Shown here in pieces: positions 1 through 8,959 of a DNA stretch of 64,000 nt (the stretch's first letter is position 1; every line of letters begins with the position of its first letter). A model generated the notes under the pieces. The model ran no database searches and was not told the origin of the DNA. It saw nothing but the letters and a program-made list of their open reading frames with translations. Source of the stretch: Marimicrobium sp913061115 (lineage in GTDB: Bacteria; Pseudomonadota; Gammaproteobacteria; Pseudomonadales; Halieaceae); contig NZ_CP159826.1 in assembly GCF_047729875.1 (NCBI RefSeq), forward strand, positions 1,674,001-1,738,000, given 5' to 3'. The position numbers and the translations under genes were made by a program.

Positions 1-459
1 CAGGCTTTTGTCGGCGCGATACCCGGTTCCATAGGTGAGACGTCTACTTTAGCCATATCGCTCGGCATGGTATTGCTACTGGTGACACGGGTTGCCTCCT
101 ACAGGATTATCCTTGGAGTATTTCTTGGCATGGTGGTGTTCTCAGGACTGCTGAACGCGATCGGATCGGACAATAATCCCGCATTTGCAACGCCCTGGTA
201 CTGGCATTTGGTGACGGGTGGGTTTGCCTTTGGAATGGTTTTCATGGCGACCGAACCGGTCTCTGGAGCTATGACGAATACGGGCAAGTGGGCCTATGGG
301 GCATTAATCGGCGTCATGACGGTACTCATACGCGTCGTCAACCCGGCATTCCCCGAGGGCATTATGCTGGCGATCTTATTTTCCAATTTGTTTGCGCCGC
401 TGATAGATCACTTTGTGGTTCAGGCCAATATTAAACGGAGGCTTGCACGTGTCCAGTAA
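1..459 (+). CDS. nqrB: Na+-translocating NADH:quinone reductase subunit B (3' end only)
   Basis: The frame is open from base 1, so the gene begins left of the window. NqrB is the large membrane subunit of the sodium-pumping NADH:ubiquinone oxidoreductase; it carries a covalent FMN and takes part in quinone reduction. What is visible is the last 152 codons: a GSIGETST segment near the cut edge, several hydrophobic helices, and the family's characteristic C-terminal stretch with WYWHLVTGG, PEG and a basic NIKRRLA tail. The flavinylated threonine lies upstream and cannot be checked. The 3' end overlaps nqrC by 11 bases, as expected for a translationally coupled operon. Confidence 0.95.
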   Translation, partial: QAFVGAIPGSIGETSTLAISLGMVLLLVTRVASYRIILGVFLGMVVFSGLLNAIGSDNNPAFATPWYWHLVTGGFAFGMVFMATEPVSGAMTNTGKWAYGALIGVMTVLIRVVNPAFPEGIMLAILFSNLFAPLIDHFVVQANIKRRLARVQ

Positions 460-1234
460 TGACAGCACCTCAAAAACACTGATGGTAGCGCTTGCGCTTT
501 GCATCGTTTGTTCAGTGATAGTTTCTGGCGCCGCGGTGATTCTCAAACCCATCCAAGAGATCAATAAAACGCTCGATCGTAAGCGCAACATTCTTGCTGC
601 AGCGGGCATGTTGGAGAAGAGCGCGACCGCAGAGGACATCAATAAGCAGTTCTCGGACATCAATACGCGGGTTGTTGATCTGAACACCGGTAAGTTTGCG
701 GATGATGCCGTGGATCTCGCAAGGTATGACCCGCTTAAAGCGGCCAAGGACCCGGATTTATCTGAGGCCCTTACGACAAAGCAAGATCTGGCCAAGATTT
801 CACGGCGTGAGCAATATGCCGTCGTCTATCTTGTTGAGAATCCGCAAGGCGATATCGAAAAAGTCATTTTGCCGATTCGTGGCTACGGCCTGTGGTCCAC
901 CCTCTATGGCTTCATTGCACTGGAGTCTGACGGTAACACGATAGCGGGCCTGGGCTTCTACGAGCATGGGGAAACGCCAGGGCTCGGTGGTGAGGTCGAC
1001 AACCCGCGATGGAAGGCTTTCTGGCCGGGCAAGCAGGTGTACCGCGATGGTGAGGTTGAGATTGGGCTTGTCAAAGGTTCCGTCGACCCTGCTGACGTCG
1101 ACGCTCCGTGGGAGGTCGACGGCCTCGCCGGTGCGACACTGACCAGTAAAGGGGTGACGAATCTTGTGCATTTCTGGCTGGGTAAAAACGGCTTCGAGCC
1201 CTTTCTTAACAACCTACAAGCAGGGGAGGCCTAG
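449..1234 (+). CDS. nqrC: Na+-NQR subunit C, covalent FMN carrier
   Basis: NqrC is anchored by one N-terminal helix and holds FMN on a periplasmic domain, passing electrons towards NqrB. I chose the GTG at 449, eight bases after ACGGAG, rather than an ATG at 413 inside nqrB; this gives 261 residues, the usual family size. Residues about 10-30 form the membrane anchor. Near the C-terminus the motif DGLAGATLTS matches the ApbE flavinylation consensus, with the acceptor threonine around residue 230. The modifying enzyme ApbE is encoded four genes downstream. The stop is two bases before nqrD. Confidence 0.96.
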   Translation: MSSNDSTSKTLMVALALCIVCSVIVSGAAVILKPIQEINKTLDRKRNILAAAGMLEKSATAEDINKQFSDINTRVVDLNTGKFADDAVDLARYDPLKAAKDPDLSEALTTKQDLAKISRREQYAVVYLVENPQGDIEKVILPIRGYGLWSTLYGFIALESDGNTIAGLGFYEHGETPGLGGEVDNPRWKAFWPGKQVYRDGEVEIGLVKGSVDPADVDAPWEVDGLAGATLTSKGVTNLVHFWLGKNGFEPFLNNLQAGEA

Positions 1235-1236
1235 TT

Positions 1237-1899
1237 ATGCAAGCCATCAAAGAAACGCTTACCGGTCCAATTTTTAAGAATAATCCAATCGCGTTGCAGA
1301 TTCTGGGCGTTTGTTCCGCGTTAGCCGTCACCTCGTCAATGAAAGTGACGTTGGTGATGTGCGTGGCATTGACACTCGTCACAGCGTTTTCCGGTATGTT
1401 CATTTCGATCATCCGAGCACATATTCCAAGCAGCATCCGTATCATTGTGCAGATGGTTATTATCGCCTCGCTGGTGATTGTGGTGGACCAGTTTCTGAAG
1501 GCTTATGCGTTTGGCATCAGTAAGCAGCTTTCGGTGTTTGTCGGACTTATCATCACCAACTGTATTGTCATGGGTCGCGCCGAGGCGTTTGCCATGAAGA
1601 ATCCTCCTATGGCCAGCTTTGTTGACGGCATAGGAAACGGCCTTGGGTACAGTGTGGTATTGATATCCGTGGCGTTTGTGCGAGAGGTATTAGGCTCTGG
1701 CAAGCTGATGGGCTTTGAGGTTTTACCACTTGTTACTGATGGCGGTTGGTATGTCCCAAACGGGCTGCTGTTATTGCCGCCCAGCGCGTTTTTCCTGATC
1801 GGTGGTTTTATCTGGGTGCTGCGCAGTGTGCGCAAAGACCAAGTGGAAGCGACCGAATTTAAACTTGCGAGCCATACAGCGGTAAGGGAGGGTGCGTAA
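1237..1899 (+). CDS. nqrD: Na+-NQR subunit D, membrane electron-transfer subunit
   Basis: NqrD is a six-helix integral membrane subunit homologous to NqrE and RnfA/E. The pair brackets an intramembrane 2Fe-2S centre, each giving two cysteines. Here the candidates are Cys26 (in LGVCSA) and Cys109 (in ITNCIVMGRAEAF), the latter inside the strongly conserved TNCxxxGRxEAF block. The 220-residue length is near the family's usual size. A GGGGAGG ribosome site lies eight bases before the ATG. The TAA stop overlaps the nqrE start codon by one base. Confidence 0.97.
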   Translation: MQAIKETLTGPIFKNNPIALQILGVCSALAVTSSMKVTLVMCVALTLVTAFSGMFISIIRAHIPSSIRIIVQMVIIASLVIVVDQFLKAYAFGISKQLSVFVGLIITNCIVMGRAEAFAMKNPPMASFVDGIGNGLGYSVVLISVAFVREVLGSGKLMGFEVLPLVTDGGWYVPNGLLLLPPSAFFLIGGFIWVLRSVRKDQVEATEFKLASHTAVREGA

Positions 1900-2507
1900 T
1901 GGAGGCCCTGCTAAGCTTATTCGTTCGCTCTATATTTATTGAAAATATGGCACTCGCGTTCTTTTTAGGCATGTGTACGTTTTTAGCAATCTCCAAGAAG
2001 GTTCAAGCGGCCATCGGTTTGGGCATTGCCGTGACGGTGGTGTTGACAATCACCGTGCCGGTCAATAATTTGATTTATCACTACTTGCTGGCCGATGGAG
2101 CGCTAGCGTGGGCCGGGTTGCCTGATATGGATCTGAGCTTCTTGGGTCTGCTCTCTTATATCGGTGTGATTGCGGCTATCGTGCAAATAATGGAAATGTT
2201 TCTCGATAAATTTATGCCAGCACTCTACAACGCATTGGGCGTGTTCCTGCCGTTGATAACAGTCAACTGCGCAATCCTCGGTGCTGCGTTATTTATGGTA
2301 GAGCGAGATTATGGGTTTGCCGAAAGTGTCGTCTTTGGCCTCGGCTCTGGGGTAGGGTGGGCACTTGCCGTCATTGCACTGGCGGGTATTCGCGAAAAGC
2401 TCAAATACTCTGATGTACCGGAAGGTCTGCAGGGTCTGGGAATCACTTTTATTACCGCTGGCCTCATGGCCATGGGCTTTATGTCCTTTGGCGGTATCGA
2501 TATCTAG
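1899..2507 (+). CDS. nqrE: Na+-NQR subunit E, membrane electron-transfer subunit
   Basis: This is the partner of NqrD in the membrane core. It has 202 residues and about six hydrophobic helices, with Cys26 (GMCTFL) and Cys124 (VNCAILG) as probable ligands of the intramembrane iron-sulfur centre, by homology to the structurally characterised Vibrio enzyme. The ATG shares its first base with the nqrD stop and is preceded by AGGGAGG. The order nqrBCDEF is the standard one. Confidence 0.97.
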   Translation: MEALLSLFVRSIFIENMALAFFLGMCTFLAISKKVQAAIGLGIAVTVVLTITVPVNNLIYHYLLADGALAWAGLPDMDLSFLGLLSYIGVIAAIVQIMEMFLDKFMPALYNALGVFLPLITVNCAILGAALFMVERDYGFAESVVFGLGSGVGWALAVIALAGIREKLKYSDVPEGLQGLGITFITAGLMAMGFMSFGGIDI

Positions 2508-2523
2508 GCGGGATTAAACTGAG

Positions 2524-3747
2524 ATGGATATAACAATTATTTTCGGTGTTGGCATGTTTACGGCGATTGTCCTTGCGCTAGTGGCAGTCATTCTTTATGC
2601 GCGCTCCTATTTAGTGAGCACGGGTGAGGTGCATATCCTGATTAACGGCGAGAAGCGCATTACCGTCCCTGCGGGTGGCAAGCTACTGCAGACATTGTCT
2701 GAAGCTGATTTGTTTTTACCGTCTGCTTGCGGTGGCGGAGGGACTTGTGCCCAGTGTAAATGCATCATCACTGAAGGTGGTGGGTCGATGTTGCCGACCG
2801 AAGAAGGCCATTTTAATCGACGTGAAGCCGCAGAGGGCTGGCGGCTGAGCTGTCAGACCGCCGTCAAGCAAGATATGGAAATTCTGGTTCCGGATGAGGT
2901 GTTCGGCGTCAAACAGTGGGAATGTACCGTTGAGTCCAATCCCAACGTGGCTACCTTTATTAAAGAGTTAACGCTGCGGTTGCCGGAAGGGGAGAATGTC
3001 AATTTTCGTGCTGGCGGCTATGTGCAGTTGGAGTGTCCCCCGCATCACGTCAAATATTCTGACTTTGATGTAGACGAGGAATATCGCGGTGATTGGGATC
3101 GGTTCGGCTTCTTCAAACTCGAGTCAATTGTCGACGAAACGGTTATTCGGGCCTACTCCATGGCGAATTATCCGCAAGAAGAGGGCGTGGTGAAATTCAA
3201 TATTCGTATTGCCAGTCCTCCACCAGGCAGCCAAGGTATTCCCTGCGGTCTGATGTCTTCGTGGGCCTTTAATCTCAAGCCAGGCGACAAAGTGAAGGTA
3301 TACGGTCCCTTTGGTGAGTTTTTTGCCAAGGAGACTAAAGCAGAGATGGTGTTTATCGGCGGCGGCGCCGGCATGGCACCGATGCGGTCACTGCTGTTTG
3401 ATCAGTTAAGGCGACTGCATACCGATCGAAAAATCTCTTTTTGGTATGGCGCCCGATCGCTGCGAGAGATGTTCTACGTTGAAGAGTACGATCAACTGGC
3501 GCAAGAAAATGAAAACTTCGAATGGAATGTTGCATTGTCCGATCCTCAGCCTGAAGATGGTTGGGAGGGTTCCACCGGATTTATTCACAATGTCTTGTTT
3601 GAAGAGTACCTGAAAAATCACCCGGCACCAGAAGATTGTGAATACTACATGTGTGGTCCGCCGATGATGAATGCGGCGGTTATACAGATGCTAACGTCTC
3701 TGGGAGTGGAGCCGGAGAATATCATGCTCGACGATTTCGGTGGTTAA
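2524..3747 (+). CDS. nqrF: Na+-NQR subunit F, NADH-oxidising flavoprotein
   Basis: NqrF is the electron entry point: NADH reduces FAD, then a 2Fe-2S ferredoxin domain. One N-terminal anchor helix (about 3-25) is followed by a ferredoxin-like domain with cluster ligands Cys69, Cys75, Cys78 and Cys110. A ferredoxin-reductase module follows, with the flavin motif RAYSMAN around residue 210 and a nucleotide-binding VFIGGGAGMAP further on. The C-terminal block with YYMCGPPMMNAAV and the terminal LDDFGG are family hallmarks. It is 407 residues, full length. A perfect terminator-like hairpin begins 20 bases after the stop, inside the 5' end of apbE. Confidence 0.98.
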   Translation: MDITIIFGVGMFTAIVLALVAVILYARSYLVSTGEVHILINGEKRITVPAGGKLLQTLSEADLFLPSACGGGGTCAQCKCIITEGGGSMLPTEEGHFNRREAAEGWRLSCQTAVKQDMEILVPDEVFGVKQWECTVESNPNVATFIKELTLRLPEGENVNFRAGGYVQLECPPHHVKYSDFDVDEEYRGDWDRFGFFKLESIVDETVIRAYSMANYPQEEGVVKFNIRIASPPPGSQGIPCGLMSSWAFNLKPGDKVKVYGPFGEFFAKETKAEMVFIGGGAGMAPMRSLLFDQLRRLHTDRKISFWYGARSLREMFYVEEYDQLAQENENFEWNVALSDPQPEDGWEGSTGFIHNVLFEEYLKNHPAPEDCEYYMCGPPMMNAAVIQMLTSLGVEPENIMLDDFGG

Positions 3748-4792
3748 ACCTACTTTTGCGTCGTTGCAAAGCCACTCTCGTGAGTGGCTTTTTTGTTTGC
3801 TTGCGCTGATTCTCCTCGCGGGCTGTGATCGCCAAACGCCGCCTGTGCAGCTCGGCGGTGACATTATGGGCACTACGTGGGGTGTCAGCTATATCGAGGG
3901 GCCACCTGAGCTCACTCCGGGCCAGGTACAGCAAGGGGTTGAGGCGTTGCTGGCGCAGGTTAATCTGAGCATGTCTACCTACCGCACTGATTCCGAGATT
4001 AGCACGTTCAATGCGATTGATACGCAGACATGGTTTTCATCTTCGGCCGAATTCTTCGCAGTTCTTAAGGCGGCGCTCGACGTTGGCCAAAAGAGCAAAG
4101 GCGCTTACGACGTGACGGTCGGCGCACTGGTTGATTTGTGGGGTTTTGGTCCGGGCGATATAGTAGATGCGCCCCCCGCACAAGATGAGATAGCGGATCT
4201 GATGAGTCGAGTAGGACAGTCTAATCTTCGCCTAGATGTTCAGAACCGCAGTATTCTAAAGCAGAGTGATCTGTCTGTTGATGTGTCTTCGCTGGCTAAG
4301 GGCTATGCCGTCGATCGAGTCGCTGAGTGGCTGTCGGCGCAGGGCGTTAGACGCTACATGGTGGAAGTCGGTGGGGAGATGCGTTTGTCTGGACTCAGTG
4401 GTCGGGGCGATCCGTGGCGGATAGCGATCGAGGAGCCAAAAATCAGCGAGCGTTCTATTGCGATCACGTTAAGCTTGACGGATGTGGCAATCGCGACCTC
4501 GGGGGACTACCGCAATTATTTTGAAGCTAATGGTCGTCGCTACTCCCATAGCATTGACCCTAGAACCGGATACCCCGTTACGCATGATTTAGTGTCTGTT
4601 ACTGTGGTGCATCAAAGCTGTATGATGGCCGATGCGTGGGCCACTGCTCTCACTGTCCTTGGGGCCGAGAAAGCAATGGCGGTAGCGCAAGCACAAGGAT
4701 TGGCGGTATATTTCATTCGGAGGCTAGATGATGAGTTTGTGCACAGTCAAACACCGTTATTTTCGGCCTATCTACCGGCTGCAGAACTTTAG
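3740..4792 (+). CDS. apbE: FAD:protein FMN transferase, lipoprotein
   Basis: ApbE transfers FMN from FAD to threonines of NqrB and NqrC and works on the periplasmic side. The longest frame starts with GTG at 3740, overlapping nqrF by eight bases; a TTG at 3764 would also work. Either gives a lipoprotein signal ending LLAGC. The core has MGTTW near the start, the GGEMR block, SGDYRNYFE, HSIDPRTGYPV and DAWATAL, all typical of the family. Length about 350 residues is normal. No good ribosome site is visible before 3740, and the terminator hairpin falls in the signal-peptide region, so the exact start is uncertain. Confidence 0.95.
   Translation: MVKPTFASLQSHSREWLFCLLALILLAGCDRQTPPVQLGGDIMGTTWGVSYIEGPPELTPGQVQQGVEALLAQVNLSMSTYRTDSEISTFNAIDTQTWFSSSAEFFAVLKAALDVGQKSKGAYDVTVGALVDLWGFGPGDIVDAPPAQDEIADLMSRVGQSNLRLDVQNRSILKQSDLSVDVSSLAKGYAVDRVAEWLSAQGVRRYMVEVGGEMRLSGLSGRGDPWRIAIEEPKISERSIAITLSLTDVAIATSGDYRNYFEANGRRYSHSIDPRTGYPVTHDLVSVTVVHQSCMMADAWATALTVLGAEKAMAVAQAQGLAVYFIRRLDDEFVHSQTPLFSAYLPAAEL
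3768..3794 (+). terminator. Intrinsic terminator between nqrF and apbE, inside the apbE frame
   Basis: AAAGCCACTC and GAGTGGCTTT pair perfectly around a four-base TCGT loop, and the 3' arm runs into six Ts. It would end nqr transcripts just after nqrF. It also lies within the annotated start of apbE, so either apbE is a read-through gene or its translation begins downstream. Confidence 0.8.
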
Positions 4793-4821
4793 TGTTTACC
4801 TCTAAATAGAAGAGCTGTTAT

Positions 4822-5055
4822 ATGACATTATTTTTGATCAGTATATTGGTGATGGGTTTGGTTATGGCAGGCATGGCCGTTGGCGTGTTGGCGGGACGTG
4901 CGCCAATTAAAGGTTCCTGCGGAGGCATGGGAGCGCTGGGTGTCGACACAGCCTGTGACCTCTGTGGAGGGAACCCCCAACGCTGCGAAGAGGAGACTCG
5001 CAGCACGGAACCGGGCAAGGACAATCCCTCGCAGTATTACCGAGCGGATAAATAG
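4822..5055 (+). CDS. nqrM: Na+-NQR maturation factor NqrM
   Basis: NqrM (formerly DUF539) is needed to assemble the NQR complex, apparently for delivery of iron to the intramembrane centre. The 77-residue product has one N-terminal membrane helix (about 3-25) followed by a short cysteine-rich tail with Cys33, Cys45, Cys48 and Cys55 in the pattern SCGGMGALGVDTACDLCGG, which is diagnostic. It follows apbE by 29 bases with an AGAAGAG ribosome site, completing the nqr-apbE-nqrM cluster. Confidence 0.95.
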   Translation: MTLFLISILVMGLVMAGMAVGVLAGRAPIKGSCGGMGALGVDTACDLCGGNPQRCEEETRSTEPGKDNPSQYYRADK

Positions 5056-5093
5056 AGCCGGATGATTCTCGGTTGAGATTTCTCCGTAACCCG

Positions 5094-6335
5094 ATGCTGA
5101 ATTACGCACCCTTTATTGGTATACGCTACAGCTTTAGTCGCAAACGTAATCGATTCACGTCTGTTATCGCTACAGTCTCCATGCTGGGAATGGTCTTGGG
5201 CGTTGCGAGTCTCATTGTGGTGTTAGCCGTGATGAATGGCTTTGCGGGTGAGTTGCGGGGTCGAATTTTGTCTCTTGTGCCGCACGGTTTCGTGGAGAGT
5301 ACAGGGGAGGGGGTTGGACAGTGGCGTGACCTGCTGAGCGACATTGAAGGCATGGAGGGCGTAGTCGCCGTTTCACCGTACATTACAGAAAAAGCCATTC
5401 TTGGTACTGCTTATATGCAGCGTGGTGCTGTGATCACCGCCATTGATCCTCAACTCGAAAGTAAGGTGTCAGGCCTCGCCAATGCGATGATCACTGGCGA
5501 TCTTCAGAGTCTCGAGAATGGCGGCTTCAACGTTGTGCTAGGCGCTTCACTCGCCAACATTTTGAGAGTCGGTCTCGGAGATTATGTCGACGTCACTGTG
5601 CCTCGCCTGACCGTTACGCCTCTGGGTATGTTCCCTCGCAACAAACGGCTGCAGGTGACCGGCCTGTTTGAAATCGGTGCGCAGCCTGATGCCTTTCAGG
5701 CCTATGTGTCGCTTGCGACAGGCCAAAAGTTACTCGGCAGCAAGGGCCGAGTCGATGGCTTGCAGATCAAAACCCGTGATCTGTTTGCAGCGCCTGAAAT
5801 CATGCGCGGTGTGGCCATACAGCTTCCCGATACTTATTCGGTAAAGGATTGGAGCCAGACACAAGGTTCGCTGTTTAGCGCAGTAAAATTGGAAAAGCTC
5901 ATGGTGAGTTTATTGCTGCTGAGTGTCGTGGCGGTTGCCGCGTTCAATATCGTCTCAACATTGGTGATGTCAGTGGCGGAGAAACGCCGAGACATCGCCG
6001 TATTGCGCACGATGGGTGCAAGGGCGGGCGGCATCATGGCTATTTTTGTCGCTCATGGGTTGGCGCTTTCGGGTGTTGGAATTACCGTCGGTGCCCTGGT
6101 AGGCGTATTTCTGGCCACCAATATTGCCACCATTATCGCTGCCCTGGAGCGTACACTGGGCATGAAGCTATTCGATCCGTCAGTGTATTTTATCAGTGAA
6201 TTGCCCGCCGACTTGCAGAGTTTCGATGTGGCCGTGGTGGTGGCAGCCTCAGTGTTATTGAGTCTTCTGGCCACTCTCTATCCCGCCTGGCGTGCGGCCT
6301 GTATCGCGCCTGCAGAGGTATTGCGTTATGAGTAA
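5094..6335 (+). CDS. lolC: Lipoprotein-releasing ABC transporter permease (LolC type)
   Basis: This is an inner-membrane permease of the Lol system, which extracts outer-membrane lipoproteins from the inner membrane and hands them to LolA. It has one N-terminal helix (about 20-45, then VMNGF and LRGRILSLVPH), a large periplasmic domain, and three C-terminal helices ending in the MacB/FtsX-like YPAWRAACIAPAEVLRYE. I prefer the ATG at 5094, because LolC proteins begin just before FIGIRY; a TTG at 5073 is possible. It overlaps lolD by eight bases and is homologous to the permease at 7005. Which is C and which is E rests on gene order. Confidence 0.93.
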   Translation: MLNYAPFIGIRYSFSRKRNRFTSVIATVSMLGMVLGVASLIVVLAVMNGFAGELRGRILSLVPHGFVESTGEGVGQWRDLLSDIEGMEGVVAVSPYITEKAILGTAYMQRGAVITAIDPQLESKVSGLANAMITGDLQSLENGGFNVVLGASLANILRVGLGDYVDVTVPRLTVTPLGMFPRNKRLQVTGLFEIGAQPDAFQAYVSLATGQKLLGSKGRVDGLQIKTRDLFAAPEIMRGVAIQLPDTYSVKDWSQTQGSLFSAVKLEKLMVSLLLLSVVAVAAFNIVSTLVMSVAEKRRDIAVLRTMGARAGGIMAIFVAHGLALSGVGITVGALVGVFLATNIATIIAALERTLGMKLFDPSVYFISELPADLQSFDVAVVVAASVLLSLLATLYPAWRAACIAPAEVLRYE

Positions 6336-7008
6336 AGTGGTATTGCAGTGCGAGGGATTATCGCGCGTTTATGAAGATGGCGACCGCTCCGTAACCGTTT
6401 TGCGTGGTGTTGATCTGACGCTACTTTCCGGCGAAAAAATTGCTGTGGTTGGCGGGTCCGGTTCAGGAAAATCCACGCTCTTAAATCTGCTGGGTGGCCT
6501 GGATAATCCCAGTAACGGCCGGGTTCTAATGAACGGCAAAGATTTGTCTAAACTCGATGAACGGGCATTGTGCCAGCTGCGTAATTCGCAATTGGGTTTT
6601 GTTTATCAGTTTCATCATTTATTGCCGGAATTTGATGCGCGGGAAAATGTCGCGATGCCTCTGTTGATTGGAGGAACGGTACGAAAAGACGCCTGGCTTA
6701 TTGCGGAGGCCATGCTGGAGCGTGTCGGTATGGCGCACCGCCTGGCTCATAGGCCTGCGCATTTGTCTGGGGGTGAACGACAGCGCGTGGCAATTGCTCG
6801 GGCGCTGGTTGCTCGTCCAGACTGCGTTTTGCTGGATGAGCCGACTGGAAACCTAGACCCCACCTCTGCAGGACAGGTGCTGGATTTGATCGATGAGCTC
6901 GGTCAGGATGAGGCTTCTTTTGTCGTGGTAACTCATGATCCCGCTATTGCCGCGCACATGAATCGTACGCTGGAATTACGTGATGGCATTTTGCAGGAGC
7001 TGATGTGA
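6328..7008 (+). CDS. lolD: Lipoprotein-releasing system ATP-binding protein
   Basis: LolD is the cytoplasmic ATPase that powers LolCE. Visible motifs are Walker A GGSGSGKST, the Q-loop region FVYQFHHLLPEF (characteristic of the LolD/MacB group), signature LSGGERQRVAIARAL, Walker B CVLLDEPTGNLD and the switch histidine in VVTHD. The start at 6328 is the ATG overlapping the lolC stop; an upstream in-frame start would run far into lolC. The 226 residues are standard. The last codons overlap lolE. Confidence 0.97.
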   Translation: MSKVVLQCEGLSRVYEDGDRSVTVLRGVDLTLLSGEKIAVVGGSGSGKSTLLNLLGGLDNPSNGRVLMNGKDLSKLDERALCQLRNSQLGFVYQFHHLLPEFDARENVAMPLLIGGTVRKDAWLIAEAMLERVGMAHRLAHRPAHLSGGERQRVAIARALVARPDCVLLDEPTGNLDPTSAGQVLDLIDELGQDEASFVVVTHDPAIAAHMNRTLELRDGILQELM

Positions 7009-8249
7009 CCGGTACAGAGCGACTGCGTATCGCTGTGCGTTATACCTTTGCCTTTGGCCAAGGACATTTATCAGCGTTTCTGTCATCGCTGTCGATACTG
7101 GGGCTGGTGCTGGCAATCAGTCTACTGATTATTGTGCTCTCTGTTATGAACGGCTTCGATAAGGAAATGCGTGAGCGGATACTCTCTTTGGTGCCACATA
7201 TTACGATGTACTCTGACATGCCTATTGGTGATTGGCACAAGAATGTCGAGTTGCTAAAAGCCCATCCCGACGTGGAACAAGTCATACCTTTCGCTCAATT
7301 TGACGCTCTCATTATGCGTGGCACAGACATCGAAACTGTACGCGGAATTGGTCTAGACCCCAGTCAAAATGGTGCTTTTGCGCCGCTTGTGCCCTATCTC
7401 GAAGCGCAGCAAGCGGCCCATTTTCGGCAGCAGAAAGACGGACTCATTTTGGGCGCTGGTGTGGCGGAACATTTGGGCGTCACAGTGGGCGAGCGTGTGA
7501 ACTTGATTGTGCCCGGTGCGGGGCGCACAGGGGAACTCGGGCCTACTCGGTTTAAAACGGTTCAGTTAAGCGCGATATTGAGTACTGGAACTGAGCTTGA
7601 TCAGTCTGTTGCCCTGGTGCATTTGACGCTCGCGTCTGATCTGGCGGGGCTGCATGGGGAGGTCAGCGGCTTCCGCATTACGACACGCGAACTGTTCAAT
7701 GTGCAGACTATCGCATGGGATTTACAGCGTACCCTCCCTCCTGGTTTCTACAGTACAAACTGGATGATGACACATGGCAACCTCTATTCGGCGATACAGC
7801 TGTCGCGTGATCTGATATCCATACTGTTGTTCTCCATAATCGCGGTGGCTGCGTTTAATGTCGTATCCTCTCTCGTACTGGTGGTGATGGATAAACAGGG
7901 CAATATCGCGATTTTGCGCACGCTGGGCGCTACTGGCGCCGATATTGCGTGGGTTTTCGTATTACAGGGTGCCATGATCGGTTTGGTCGGTGTGGTGCTG
8001 GGCAGTGTTGCGGGGGCTCTGGGCAGTCAGGCAGTCCCCAGCCTTGTGAGCTGGCTGGAACAACTACTGGGAATGCGATTCCTCAACACGGATGTATACC
8101 CGGTGTCGTTTCTACCTATAGATCTGCTGCTGCGAGATGTCATGACCGTTGGTGGGGTTGCTCTAGCGATGTGTGTGATTGCAGCGATTTATCCGGCCAG
8201 ACGCGCCGCAAAAATGTCACCGGCACTAATACTTAGTCAGGACCGTTAA
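7005..8249 (+). CDS. lolE: Lipoprotein-releasing ABC transporter permease (LolE type)
   Basis: This is the second Lol permease, 414 residues, with the same architecture as the gene at 5094: N-terminal helix, VMNGFDKEMRERILSLVPH, periplasmic domain, then three helices and YPARRAAKMSPALIL. It starts with a GTG in the four-base overlap GTGA with lolD, behind an AGGAG. Two distinct permeases with one ATPase form the LolCDE heteromer, as opposed to the single LolF type. The 3' end overlaps the convergent DUF2062 gene by 17 bases. Confidence 0.94.
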   Translation: MTGTERLRIAVRYTFAFGQGHLSAFLSSLSILGLVLAISLLIIVLSVMNGFDKEMRERILSLVPHITMYSDMPIGDWHKNVELLKAHPDVEQVIPFAQFDALIMRGTDIETVRGIGLDPSQNGAFAPLVPYLEAQQAAHFRQQKDGLILGAGVAEHLGVTVGERVNLIVPGAGRTGELGPTRFKTVQLSAILSTGTELDQSVALVHLTLASDLAGLHGEVSGFRITTRELFNVQTIAWDLQRTLPPGFYSTNWMMTHGNLYSAIQLSRDLISILLFSIIAVAAFNVVSSLVLVVMDKQGNIAILRTLGATGADIAWVFVLQGAMIGLVGVVLGSVAGALGSQAVPSLVSWLEQLLGMRFLNTDVYPVSFLPIDLLLRDVMTVGGVALAMCVIAAIYPARRAAKMSPALILSQDR

Positions 8250-8772
8250 AGATTCTGGCCTCTCGCTTGCGTTTGCGCTCTTTCCAGAGACGTGCGACAC
8301 GCCAGCGCCACAGTAGGCTGATCACAAAATAACCGACACATCCGCAAAACAGTCCGCAAATCAGGCACCCCACGAGAAAGGGCTTCCAGATTGCAGCGAG
8401 GCTGTTACTCAGCCAGAATACACTCAGTTCAAAGTCAACGTGCTGCAGTGGAACGTCGATAATCAACGCGCCAATTTTGTAGGCCATGAAAAACAGAGGG
8501 GCGATGGTAATCGGGTTGGTGACGAATACCAGGCCGACCGATAAAGGTAGATTGCAACGCAACAATACCGCCAGCACTGCTGCTGCAATCGTCTGGCCAG
8601 GTATTGGCATAAAGGCGACAAACAGCCCGACAAAAAATGCCATGGCGGCAGAATAACGATTGATATGCCACAGATTGCTGGCATAGATCCAGTTCCCAAG
8701 AAAACTCAGCCCTTTAATCTTTCGGATGGTCGCAAGACTGGGGACGATTTTTTGAAGAGCTTCTTTAGGCAT
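8233..8772 (-). CDS. DUF2062 membrane protein
   Basis: A 179-residue protein of the DUF2062 family, whose function is not established. The central block has AMAFFVGLFVAFMPIPGQT and LVFVTNPITIAPLFF, the family's hallmark glycine/proline-rich hydrophobic helices, followed by a third helix and a very basic C-terminal tail (WRVARLWKERKRKREAR). It is convergent with lolE and overlaps its 3' end. The neighbour comEC is on the opposite strand, with about 190 bases between the two starts. Confidence 0.88.
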   Translation of the reverse strand: MPKEALQKIVPSLATIRKIKGLSFLGNWIYASNLWHINRYSAAMAFFVGLFVAFMPIPGQTIAAAVLAVLLRCNLPLSVGLVFVTNPITIAPLFFMAYKIGALIIDVPLQHVDFELSVFWLSNSLAAIWKPFLVGCLICGLFCGCVGYFVISLLWRWRVARLWKERKRKREARIFNGPD

Positions 8773-8959
8773 TAAATACGTGACCGCAAGTGCGCTGTCA
8801 TTGACCTTAGGTATGTGATTGACTGGTTACGATACTGTGCCGTAACCGGATCGCGAAGGCCAGTATTATGAACCGCGAGATGGCTATTATGCGCCATCAT
8901 CGCTGACTTTCAAAATCCAACGACAGAGCCGGACTACTTTGCGTTTAGGGGGTCGCTCT

